Origin: Occallatibacter sp.
Lineage (GTDB): Bacteria > Acidobacteriota > Terriglobia > Terriglobales > Acidobacteriaceae
Length of the DNA stretch: 61,583 nucleotides
Assembly (NCBI GenBank): GCA_017883405.1
Contig: JADGNO010000031.1
Span: 1-61,583 of the forward strand
Reading direction: 5' to 3'
How positions within the stretch are numbered: the stretch's first letter is position 1; every line of letters starts with the position of its first letter. The translations under genes were made by a program, and so were the position numbers. The notes below the pieces were generated by a model. That model saw only the letters and a program-made list of their open reading frames with translations. It made no database searches and was not told where the DNA came from. Below are positions 53,971 to 61,583 of the stretch, in pieces.

Positions 53971-55578
53971 ATGTCTTCCGTCGATTTCGGCCTGAAAGAG
54001 TCCCCGTTAAAGCGCCGCGCCAAGATCGTGGCCACCCTGGGGCCCGCCTCGAACACCGAAGGGGTGATTCGCGACCTGATTCGGGCTGGCGTTGACGTCG
54101 TCCGGTTGAATTTTTCGCACAGCACTCATGAGCGCAAACTCGCGGTCCTCAAACTGGTCCGCAAAGTAAGCCGCGAAGAGCGCAAGCCGCTCTGTGTCCT
54201 CGGCGATCTGCAGGGGCCCAAGATCCGCACCTCCGCTTTGAAAGATCATCAGTCAGTGTTGCTTAAGGCCGGTGGACGCCTCACCATTACTCCGCGCGAT
54301 GTGCCGGGAACGGCCTCGCTCATAGGCACAACCTTCAAGACCCTTGCAGAAAATGTTGAACAAGGCTCACGCATTCTGCTCTCGGACGGCCTGATTGAGT
54401 TGCGCGTTCAAGAGGTGAATGGCGGCGATGTTCACTGCGACATCATCAATGGCGGCATGCTCGGCGAAAACAAGGGTATCAATTTGCCCGGAATTCTCGT
54501 GCGCGTTCCCTCACTCACGGAGAAGGATGCTGAAGACCTCGAGTTCGCTTTGAAAAATGGAGTGGATGCCATTGCAGTGTCGTTCGTGCGCACTGCGGAA
54601 GATGTTCGCATGGTTCGCAACCGTGTGGCTGCTCTCGGATTCGATACGTGGATCATTGCCAAGCTTGAAAAGCCCCAGGCGATCGAGCATCTCGACAGCA
54701 TTCTGCAGGCTGCAGACGGCATCATGGTCGCCCGCGGCGATCTAGGCGTAGAAGTTCCGCCGGAAATGGTTCCTGCAATTCAGAAGCACATCATTCGTCG
54801 TGCATCCGAGTACTCAAAGCCCGTCATCACCGCTACCCAGATGCTTGAGTCGATGATCGAAAATCCGCGCCCTACCCGCGCAGAAGTTTCTGACGTTGCC
54901 AATGCGGTCTACGATGGCACCGACGCCGTCATGCTCTCCGGTGAATCGGCGGTGGGCAAATATCCGGTTGAAGCTGTCGCCATGATGGCGCGCATCGTGA
55001 CCGAGGCCGAGCGCGACATCAAGGACCAGAATCTGTGGGAACCGCGCGAACGGCACGCGCACTTGTCCATTGCTGAGACGATTTGCGAAGCCACAGCCCA
55101 CGCTTCTGACGATCTGGATCTGCGCGGCGTAGCGCTCTTTACTGAATCAGGGCAAACCGCGCGCCAGCTTTCGAAGTACCACCCATCGGCGCCAATCTTT
55201 GCGCTCAGCCCAGTCGATGTCACCATCAATCGACTGAATCTGCTGTGGGGGACAACGCCTATCCGCTGTCCCAAGGTCAACAGCACTGAGGCCATGGTGG
55301 AAACAGCAGAGAAGCTTCTCGAAGTGAACGACTATGTGCGTCCTCGCGAAGTTGTGGCCATCGTTGCCGGAACCCGCACCAAGTCGGGCTCAACAAACTT
55401 CATGCGACTGCACGTGATGGGCGAACAACAGCTTGAGGGTTATCGATTCAAGCTGCCCCATGACAAGGAAGCGGTTGAAGGCGCCTCGGCCGAGAGCAAG
55501 CCGAAGCGCGCAGCTCGCAAGCCCAAGACCTTCAAACGCTATCCCTCGCCGAATCCACCCAAAATCTCAAATCCGTAA
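53971..55578 (+). CDS. pyk: Pyruvate kinase
   Basis: Pyk makes pyruvate and ATP from phosphoenolpyruvate. The 535-residue protein starts after a GGAG (spacing about 8) and begins RRAKIVATLGPAS (about 15-27). It contains RLNFSHSTHERK, VLGDLQGPKIRT, the active-site IIAKLEKPQAIEH, GDLGVEVPPEMVPAIQK and TATQMLESMIENPRPTRAEVSDVANAVYDGTDAVMLSGESA. The C-terminal 30 residues are a Lys/Arg/Pro-rich extension (KPKRAARKPKTFKRYP) beyond the normal family end. It is convergent with the multicopper oxidase. It stands alone, downstream of YihY. Confidence 0.96.
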   Translation: MSSVDFGLKESPLKRRAKIVATLGPASNTEGVIRDLIRAGVDVVRLNFSHSTHERKLAVLKLVRKVSREERKPLCVLGDLQGPKIRTSALKDHQSVLLKAGGRLTITPRDVPGTASLIGTTFKTLAENVEQGSRILLSDGLIELRVQEVNGGDVHCDIINGGMLGENKGINLPGILVRVPSLTEKDAEDLEFALKNGVDAIAVSFVRTAEDVRMVRNRVAALGFDTWIIAKLEKPQAIEHLDSILQAADGIMVARGDLGVEVPPEMVPAIQKHIIRRASEYSKPVITATQMLESMIENPRPTRAEVSDVANAVYDGTDAVMLSGESAVGKYPVEAVAMMARIVTEAERDIKDQNLWEPRERHAHLSIAETICEATAHASDDLDLRGVALFTESGQTARQLSKYHPSAPIFALSPVDVTINRLNLLWGTTPIRCPKVNSTEAMVETAEKLLEVNDYVRPREVVAIVAGTRTKSGSTNFMRLHVMGEQQLEGYRFKLPHDKEAVEGASAESKPKRAARKPKTFKRYPSPNPPKISNP

Positions 55579-55588
55579 ACGCGACGCA

Positions 55589-56773
55589 TTAGCGTTCTTT
55601 CACCTCGTAACGCGCCACCATTCCGGCCAGCATGTGGTCGCTGATGTGGCAGTGGTAGAGCCAGATTCCTGGTGCGTCCGGCACCATGTCGGCGGTGACC
55701 ATCTGTGCAGAAGTAACGGCTAGAACATCGGTGCGTTGCCCCGCGACAAGCACCGTGTTGCCATGCCAGTGCGGTGTGTGTGCGTTGTTAAAGTCTCCCA
55801 GCGTGGTGACATACCAGCGCACGCGATCGCCTTTCTTCATAGTCATCATTGGCATGTTGCCATAAATGTAGCCGTTGATGGACCACTTGACGTTGGTAGC
55901 CGCAAAGCCCGTGGTGGCGACGGTACCGGCGATTCCGGTCGCTGTGGACTGACCGAAATCTGCCCGCTTGATGCCTTTTGGATCGGTCGTGTGGTCACGG
56001 ATATTGTCGTCCAGATACCAGCTTTGGTTTTCATTGATGGCGATGTACATGTTCACAAATTCGTGGTCTACGTCCTTCGGGCGGCCATCCGGGAGCGCCA
56101 TGCCACTCTTGGCAATAATGATTCCTCCGAACAGGCCGGAAGCTACATCGCGCAATTCATCGCAATGCGAATGGTAGAGCCAGAAGATCGAGCTTGGATC
56201 GTTTGGTCCCGGGCCGGCTCGCTCAGGAATCCGCCAGGTGTAGGTATGAGACGCGCCGGGCGCAACGCAACCATCCATCTGATCTGAGCCGCTGGTGTTG
56301 TCGTTGTAGTCGGCGCCTTCAGAGTCTTTCGAGTACAACACTCCGTGAGGATGCATGCTGTAAGGATGCGTTGCATTGTTCTTGAAGACAATCTTGATCG
56401 TGTCTCCCACGGCTCCGCGTAGGATCGGACCCATGATCCCGAGATACGCATCCTCAGGGCTGCGCTTTTTGAGCGTCGAAAACGTGGCGTCGGTATATTC
56501 GCGATACATCGCCTTCTTGTTAATGCGGCCAATCTGGTGAGGTCCCGATTCCGTGAAGCCTTTGGCGATCTCGTCGAAGTCCATGCCCATCGCTTCATCG
56601 CGGCCTGAAGGCGCGTAGTCCCAATTCAATTCATCGGCCGCCACGTAATAGGTGCGCGTTTTGCCCGCATCTTTTGCTGTCGCTGCGCTTGATGCAACAC
56701 CATGCAGACAGAAAACAGCGACGCACAGTTGCAGCAATCCGCCGATTGCTCGAATTATCTTTCGCGAGATCAT
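55589..56773 (-). CDS. Compact multicopper oxidase
   Basis: The 394-residue protein starts at ATG 56773. GGAGG four bases before this ATG and a signal peptide right after it decide the start against the longer frame from 56995. Copper ligands are HPHGVLYS (about 142-145), HSHCDEL, TPHWHGN and the C-terminal WLYHCHISDHMLAGM (HCH...H...M: type 1 and trinuclear sites). Only two cupredoxin domains seem present, shorter than three-domain laccases, resembling two-domain oxidases of the ceruloplasmin type. It probably oxidises a metal ion or small phenolic in the periplasm. Convergent with pyk (10 bases). Confidence 0.9.
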   Translation of the reverse strand: MISRKIIRAIGGLLQLCVAVFCLHGVASSAATAKDAGKTRTYYVAADELNWDYAPSGRDEAMGMDFDEIAKGFTESGPHQIGRINKKAMYREYTDATFSTLKKRSPEDAYLGIMGPILRGAVGDTIKIVFKNNATHPYSMHPHGVLYSKDSEGADYNDNTSGSDQMDGCVAPGASHTYTWRIPERAGPGPNDPSSIFWLYHSHCDELRDVASGLFGGIIIAKSGMALPDGRPKDVDHEFVNMYIAINENQSWYLDDNIRDHTTDPKGIKRADFGQSTATGIAGTVATTGFAATNVKWSINGYIYGNMPMMTMKKGDRVRWYVTTLGDFNNAHTPHWHGNTVLVAGQRTDVLAVTSAQMVTADMVPDAPGIWLYHCHISDHMLAGMVARYEVKER

Positions 56774-57052
56774 CTTTCCTCCGGGGAACTGAACGCTGCC
56801 ATCGGGCGAGGCAAATCCTCGGTCCGCCGATGCAGAAGTGAGATATTTTCGCGATCCATCCTGAATGCGAAATATTTTGGTTGATTGATCCTCCGCCGCC
56901 CAAGGGAAATGGCGAAAGGACCTCCGATGATGGGGATTTGAAACGAAGCTGGTAGCTAAGTCAATGCAAAAAATGGATCGGCGAGCCGAATCCATTTCCT
57001 ATACAGAAATCGATCCCGACTCGCCGAAGAATTTCACCTTAAAATAATGGTT

Positions 57053-59827
57053 CTACTTCGCCGCCAACTGCCGCAGTACGTACTGCAGAATGCCGCCGTG
57101 TTCGAAGTAGCCGATCTCTTGCGGTGTATCGATGCGAACCACTGCGTTGAACCGCTGCACTTTTCCGTCAGCAGCAGTCGCTTTCACTGCGATCGTACGT
57201 CCATTTGCGAATTTGTTCTTCAGCATGGTTGTCAATCCAGGGAAGTCGTACACTTCCTCGCCTGTCAGTCCAAGTGATTCGACATTCTGTCCAGCCTCAA
57301 ACTGCAGTGGCAAAATCCCCATGCCCACCAGGTTAGAGCGATGAATGCGCTCAAAGCTCTCGGCGATCACAGCACGCACACCCAGCAGTTTGGGGCCCTT
57401 CGCAGCCCAGTCGCGCGAGGAGCCGGAACCGTATTCCTTACCGGCCAGGATCACGAGCGGCACACCGCGATCAGCGTACTTCACGCTGGCATCGAAAATC
57501 GACATCGGCTCGCCTTCAGGCAGCAAACGCGTCACGCCGCCTTCGGTTCCCGGTGCGAGTTTGTTGCGCAGCCGTACATTAGCAAATGTGCCGCGCACCA
57601 TTACTTCATGATTGCCGCGCCGCGAACCGTAGCTGTTAAAGTCGGCCGCCTTCACGCCAAGCTCGGCCAGGTATTTTCCTGCCGGGCCGTTTGCCTTGAT
57701 GTTGCCTGCCGGCGATATGTGGTCGGTGGTAACCGAGTCGCCAAGCACAGCCAGCACGCGCGCGCCAACGATATCGCTCACCGGCGCCGGTGTTTTCGTT
57801 ATGCCGTTGAAGTACGGTGCCTGCCGAATATAAGTGGAATCAGGTTCCCACTGGTAAACGTCGCCTGTCGGAAAGCTCAGCCCCTGCCAACTCGCGTCGC
57901 CATCTGAAACCGTAGCGTATTCCTTGCGGAACGATTCGCTGGTTACGCCCTTTTCAATCGCAGCGGCCACTTCGGCCTGCGTGGGCCAAATGTCCTTGAG
58001 GTAAACGGCATTGCCGTCGTTGTCCGTTCCCAGCGGATCGGTATCAAAGTTGTGCCCGATCCGCCCGGCTAACGCGTAAGCCACAACCAGCGGTGGGCTC
58101 ATCAGGTAGTTGGCGCGCACATCCACGTTCACGCGTCCCTCAAAGTTGCGATTGCCGCTGAGCACGCTCACAGCAACAAGTCCGTGTTCGTCGATGCTCT
58201 TCGAAACATCGGATGGAAGCGGGCCTGAGTTGCCAATGCACGTGGTGCAGCCGTAACCAACAACGTTGAAACGCAGCTTTTCAAGATAAGGCAGCAATCC
58301 TGCACGCTGGTAGTAGTCCGTCACCACACGCGAGCCCGGCGCAAGCGAAGTCTTCACCCACGGTGGAACACTCAATCCTTTTTCGACCGCCTTCTTGGCT
58401 AGTATGCCCGCCGCGATCATCACTGAAGGATTCGATGTGTTGGTGCAACTTGTAATCGCCGCAATCACCACCGATCCGTGATCGAGATATTGATCCGGGT
58501 CGACGTTGAACCGCTCTTTCACGGTTGTAGTCACATGCAGCGGAGACGCGTCGGCGACGGCAGTATCGGCAATTGCCTTGCGCTCCCATGCAGCCGCGGT
58601 GCGCGTTCCAAGCGGCTTTGCGGTCGGCGCCAACAGCGTAGGCAGTTGCTGCGCAAAGCTCGCAGCAGCATCTTTCAGCAGCACGCGGTCCTGCGGGCGC
58701 TTCGGTCCCGCTACGCTGGGTTGAACACTGGCAAGATCCAGCTCGAGTGTCTGCGTGTACTCCGCCTCAGGCGAACTCGTGGTGTGGAACAGTCCCTGCT
58801 CTTTGTAATAGGCCTCGACCAGCGCGATTTGTTCATCACTGCGCCCGGTCAGTCGCAAGTAGCGCAGCGTCTCCGCGTCCACTGGGAAAATGCCGCATGT
58901 CGCTCCGTATTCGGGCGCCATGTTGCTGATGGTTGCGCGATCAGCCAGCGGCAGCTCGGCAATGCCGGGCCCGTAGAATTCCACAAACTTGCCCACCACG
59001 CCCAGCTTGCGCAGCGCCTGCGTCACCGTCAGCACCAGGTCGGTCGCGGTTGCGCCCTCGCGAAGTTTGCCGGTGAGCTTGTAACCAACCACCTGCGGAA
59101 CCAGCATGGAAACTGGCTGACCCAACATTGCAGCCTCGGCCTCAATGCCGCCTACGCCCCAGCCAAGCACGCCAAGGCCATTAATCATCGTGGTGTGAGA
59201 ATCGGTGCCCACCACCGTGTCGGGATACGCTAACTGCTCGCCGTCAACCTCAGCGGTAAACACTACGCGGGCCAGGTACTCCAGATTTACCTGGTGGCAG
59301 ATGCCCATTCCGGGCGGCACTGCCGAAAAGTTTCGAAATGCGGTCTGGCCCCACTTCAGGAATGCGTAGCGTTCGCGATTGCGCTGGAACTCAAGCAGCG
59401 AATTCGCGCCGTACGCTCCGGCGGTGCCGTACTCGTCCACCTGCACTGAGTGGTCGATGACCAACTCCGCAGGCACCAGTGGATTTACGCGCTCCGGGTC
59501 GCCACCCAGCGAGCGGATGGCGTCGCGCATTGCGGCCAGATCCACAACGGCAGGAACACCTGTGAAGTCCTGCATCAGCACCCGCGCCGGCATGTAGGCG
59601 ATCTCGCGGCTGGGCTCAGCCTTTGCATCCCATTTGGCGAGGAACTCAATGTCGCCGGCGGTGACGGTGACGCCGTCTTCGCGCCGCAGCAGGTTTTCAA
59701 GCAGGATCTTCAGGCTGAATGGAAGGCGGCTCAAGTTAAAGCCCTTGGCGGTAAGAGCAGGTAAGCGATAAACGGTATAAGACTTCGCGCCGGATTTGAG
59801 CGTGGCTTTGCTGGCAAAGCTGTTCAT
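57053..59827 (-). CDS. acnA: Aconitate hydratase A
   Basis: AcnA interconverts citrate and isocitrate in the TCA cycle with a [4Fe-4S] cluster. The 924-residue length and four-domain plan are normal. Cluster cysteines are in [15 protein letters not shown] and in [12 protein letters not shown]. The swivel domain has [22 protein letters not shown] and [18 protein letters not shown]. The ATG at 59827 gives the usual [10 protein letters not shown] start. A long untranslated region lies upstream. It is transcribed away from the hydrolase gene. Confidence 0.97.
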   Translation of the reverse strand: MNSFASKATLKSGAKSYTVYRLPALTAKGFNLSRLPFSLKILLENLLRREDGVTVTAGDIEFLAKWDAKAEPSREIAYMPARVLMQDFTGVPAVVDLAAMRDAIRSLGGDPERVNPLVPAELVIDHSVQVDEYGTAGAYGANSLLEFQRNRERYAFLKWGQTAFRNFSAVPPGMGICHQVNLEYLARVVFTAEVDGEQLAYPDTVVGTDSHTTMINGLGVLGWGVGGIEAEAAMLGQPVSMLVPQVVGYKLTGKLREGATATDLVLTVTQALRKLGVVGKFVEFYGPGIAELPLADRATISNMAPEYGATCGIFPVDAETLRYLRLTGRSDEQIALVEAYYKEQGLFHTTSSPEAEYTQTLELDLASVQPSVAGPKRPQDRVLLKDAAASFAQQLPTLLAPTAKPLGTRTAAAWERKAIADTAVADASPLHVTTTVKERFNVDPDQYLDHGSVVIAAITSCTNTSNPSVMIAAGILAKKAVEKGLSVPPWVKTSLAPGSRVVTDYYQRAGLLPYLEKLRFNVVGYGCTTCIGNSGPLPSDVSKSIDEHGLVAVSVLSGNRNFEGRVNVDVRANYLMSPPLVVAYALAGRIGHNFDTDPLGTDNDGNAVYLKDIWPTQAEVAAAIEKGVTSESFRKEYATVSDGDASWQGLSFPTGDVYQWEPDSTYIRQAPYFNGITKTPAPVSDIVGARVLAVLGDSVTTDHISPAGNIKANGPAGKYLAELGVKAADFNSYGSRRGNHEVMVRGTFANVRLRNKLAPGTEGGVTRLLPEGEPMSIFDASVKYADRGVPLVILAGKEYGSGSSRDWAAKGPKLLGVRAVIAESFERIHRSNLVGMGILPLQFEAGQNVESLGLTGEEVYDFPGLTTMLKNKFANGRTIAVKATAADGKVQRFNAVVRIDTPQEIGYFEHGGILQYVLRQLAAK

Positions 59828-60215
59828 CAGGGAAAGACCTTTCTATCCGCACATCCTGCGGATGAATCTGGTGGTTCAAGGAGTCGAGGCACGGAGCCCG
59901 TTGCATCGCGACTCCGCCGGCTGCTGGGGCACATAGCGCTCCGAGCGGCCCTGAAAACAAATCAACCGGATAGATTACTCAGCGGGGGGAGCGCCGTCCA
60001 CGGTCGGGCCGGCCTCGGCGAAAGCGCCTGAGTTGTGGCTCATCGAAATGGAAAGAATGGCTGCGCATTATTCCACCTAAATTTTAACGTGAGAATGGCC
60101 GCCGGGGAAATGGCTTCTGTGGCTTGGCAGGCGCCTTCAAGTATCCGGCAGAAACTTCGCCTTGCAGCCCGTGATAACAGCCGGTAGGCTCAAATGAACC
60201 TTGAGGAATGAAACC
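59828..60215. other. Divergent promoter gap of acnA and the hydrolase gene
   Basis: 388 bp hold no supported gene. Two GC-rich patches (about 59880-59920 and 60000-60030) contain short imperfect hairpins, such as CATCC-TGC-GGATG near 59850. The only recognisable translation signal is GAGGAA before the hydrolase ATG. No promoter was assigned. Confidence 0.4.
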
Positions 60216-61346
60216 ATGCAGTTGCGTATAACTCGGAACCTGATTGCAATCACGATTCTTCCCGGCATATTTGCAGCACCATATGTTAGCGCCCAGCCCT
60301 CCGCAAGCACCACCCCGCCTGCTCAGCAAACCGTGTCGTGGCCAACAGCCGACGGCACAGTTACGCTTCAGAATTTCCGCTTTGGCACCGGAGAATCGCT
60401 TCCTGAGTTGCGCCTGCATTACATCACGCTGGGCGCGCCGCACCGCAATGCTGCCGGGCACACTGACAACGCCATACTTCTGCTGCACGGCACCGGCGGC
60501 AACGCACACTCGCTGATGAACCCGGTGTTTTCAAACGTGCTCTTCGGGCCAGGGCAGCCACTCGACATTACAAAATATTTCCTCATCCTTCCCGATGACA
60601 TCGGCCACGGCCAAAGCTCAAAGCCCTCTGACGGCCTGCATGCGCACTTCCCGGCATACGACTACGACGACATGGTACGCAGCCAGCGCATGATGCTCGA
60701 CGAAATGAAGATCGATCATCTTCGTCTCATTCTCGGCACTTCAATGGGCTGCATGCAAACCTTTGTGTGGGGTGAGACATATTCCGGCTTCGCAGATGCG
60801 CTGGCGCCATTCGCCTGCCTGCCGGTGCAGATCGCCGGCCGCAATCGCATGATGCGCTACATGATCATCGAAGCCATCAAGCAGGATCCGGCGTGGATGG
60901 ACGGCGAATATAAAACCGAGCCCCGGCAAGGCATCCACAACGCCGACGAGCTGAGTTTCATCATGGGCTCAAGTCCGCTGCAATTGCAAAAGAACGCGCC
61001 CACGCGTCAGCAAGCCGAGCAATACATTGATAACTCTCTGGCGCGCGCCGATGCCGGCAATGACGCGAACGACATGGTCTTCTACTACAACGCCAGCCGC
61101 AATTACGATCCGAGCCCGAACCTGGAGCGCATCACCGCGCCGGTGTTGTGGATCAACACCGCAGACGACTTCATCAATCCGCCGGAGCTGGGCATTGCCG
61201 AAAAGATGGTGAAGCGTATGCCAAATGCGCGTTTTATTCTGCTGCCAATTTCAGATGCGACGCGCGGACACGGCACGCACACTGTGGCTACAGTGTGGAA
61301 AGACTATTTGGCGGAGTTCTTGCGCGCCACCGAACCGAAGCCCTGA
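60216..61346 (+). CDS. Exported alpha/beta hydrolase, homoserine O-acetyltransferase-like
   Basis: From ATG 60216 (GAGGAA seven bases before it) the protein is 376 residues; the frame also opens at TTG 60201. A signal peptide (about 1-26, ending PYVSAQP) marks it as exported. The alpha/beta-hydrolase fold has the nucleophile Ser176 in LGTSMGC, an Asp in the NTADDF region (about 318) and His in GHGTHTVA near the C-terminus. The HGTGGNAHSL oxyanion region (91-100) and overall plan match MetX/homoserine O-acetyltransferase-like proteins, but an exported copy is unlikely to make methionine. The substrate is unknown. It is convergent with the Arg/Gly-rich CDS. Confidence 0.88.
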   Translation: MQLRITRNLIAITILPGIFAAPYVSAQPSASTTPPAQQTVSWPTADGTVTLQNFRFGTGESLPELRLHYITLGAPHRNAAGHTDNAILLLHGTGGNAHSLMNPVFSNVLFGPGQPLDITKYFLILPDDIGHGQSSKPSDGLHAHFPAYDYDDMVRSQRMMLDEMKIDHLRLILGTSMGCMQTFVWGETYSGFADALAPFACLPVQIAGRNRMMRYMIIEAIKQDPAWMDGEYKTEPRQGIHNADELSFIMGSSPLQLQKNAPTRQQAEQYIDNSLARADAGNDANDMVFYYNASRNYDPSPNLERITAPVLWINTADDFINPPELGIAEKMVKRMPNARFILLPISDATRGHGTHTVATVWKDYLAEFLRATEPKP

Positions 61347-61367
61347 GCAGCGCGCGGACTCTAAAAC

Positions 61368-61583
61368 CTACGGACGCCGTTTTCCGCTAGGCCGTGGTCC
61401 GGTTCGAGGCTTTCCGCCGCGTGGCGGGCCGCTGCGACTGGCGCTTCCGCCGCGGTTCGGGAAGCCAGATCTGCCGCCCCCGGCCGGTTTGCTGAAACCC
61501 CGGGACTGTGGTCCTCTGGGCCGCGACTCTGCACCATTGCCTGCGCCTCTGCTTCCAGAGAAACTTCCAGATCCTGTTCTGGG
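61368..61583 (-). CDS. C-terminal Arg/Gly-rich tail of an unidentified protein (partial)
   Basis: The minus strand is open from the right edge to TAG 61368-61370, giving 71 residues made almost only of Gly, Arg, Ser and Pro (GGGRSGFPNRGG, PPRGGKPRTGPRP). Such RG-rich tails are typical of RNA-binding proteins such as RluB-type pseudouridine synthases and DEAD-box helicases. Which one cannot be told, since the folded domain is outside the window. Confidence 0.7.
   Translation of the reverse strand, partial: PRTGSGSFSGSRGAGNGAESRPRGPQSRGFSKPAGGGRSGFPNRGGSASRSGPPRGGKPRTGPRPSGKRRP

Noticed and set aside
1-61583. CRISPR arrays, rRNA, tRNA, rnpB, ffs
   Set aside because: No regularly spaced repeats and none of the diagnostic motifs of these RNAs were seen on either strand; a covariance search was not possible.

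Overview
The window looks like a chromosomal segment of a soil-type Acidobacteriota (probably Terriglobia). This is an inference from the overall character of the proteins, the def-fmt-rsmB-PASTA neighbourhood, the tmRNA tag and the moderate-to-high GC. No rRNA or marker tree was available. No tRNA, rRNA, CRISPR array, intact insertion sequence or phage gene was found.

Layout. 1-22 kb is mostly housekeeping: a C-terminal CDS fragment, an EVE-domain protein, a secreted-protein pseudogene with two in-frame stops, then a tight plus-strand run aroC-def-fmt-rsmB. It faces a minus-strand block (lipoprotein, UPF0303 protein, PASTA protein, cation efflux protein, menG/ubiE, gyrA, polytopic membrane protein). 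Then come ruvB and a redoxin (plus), and a DUF885 metallopeptidase, mfd and tdk (minus).

22-42 kb is a surface-carbohydrate region. It holds rmlD, a membrane-anchored carboxypeptidase-regulatory-like protein, a Tat-type glycoamylase/GH144-like enzyme, an ABC exporter, and a 1503-residue cyclic beta-1,2-glucan synthase (NdvB) relative that stops before the GH94 half. A decayed NarL-type response regulator and a long inverted repeat follow. Next is a minus-strand GT4 glycosyltransferase plus amylo-alpha-1,6-glucosidase pair. After a 600-bp gap comes a compact plus-strand operon: acyl carrier protein, FkbH-like HAD-IIIC protein, SGNH-type membrane protein and MBOAT acyltransferase. This operon has the part list of a Dlt D-alanylation system with the adenylating enzyme replaced by FkbH. 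I propose it loads a glyceryl-type group on the carrier protein and exports it onto an extracellular glycan. It is the best candidate for an undescribed system here.

42-44 kb holds a VOC protein, the ssrA tmRNA gene (encoded tag ANDNLALAA), a PCYCGC-type secreted cysteine-rich protein, and a probable roughly 100-nt small RNA. That RNA has a promoter, an internal perfect palindrome, a 21-codon ORF and a terminator.

44-61.6 kb returns to general metabolism: pterin carbinolamine dehydratase, a REC/HD-GYP regulator, a stand-alone GlmU acetyltransferase domain, a catalytic/non-catalytic M16 peptidase pair, an M20 peptidase, an MFS transporter, a YihY-family membrane protein, pyruvate kinase, a compact multicopper oxidase, aconitase, an exported alpha/beta hydrolase, and the Arg/Gly-rich tail of a protein running off the right edge.
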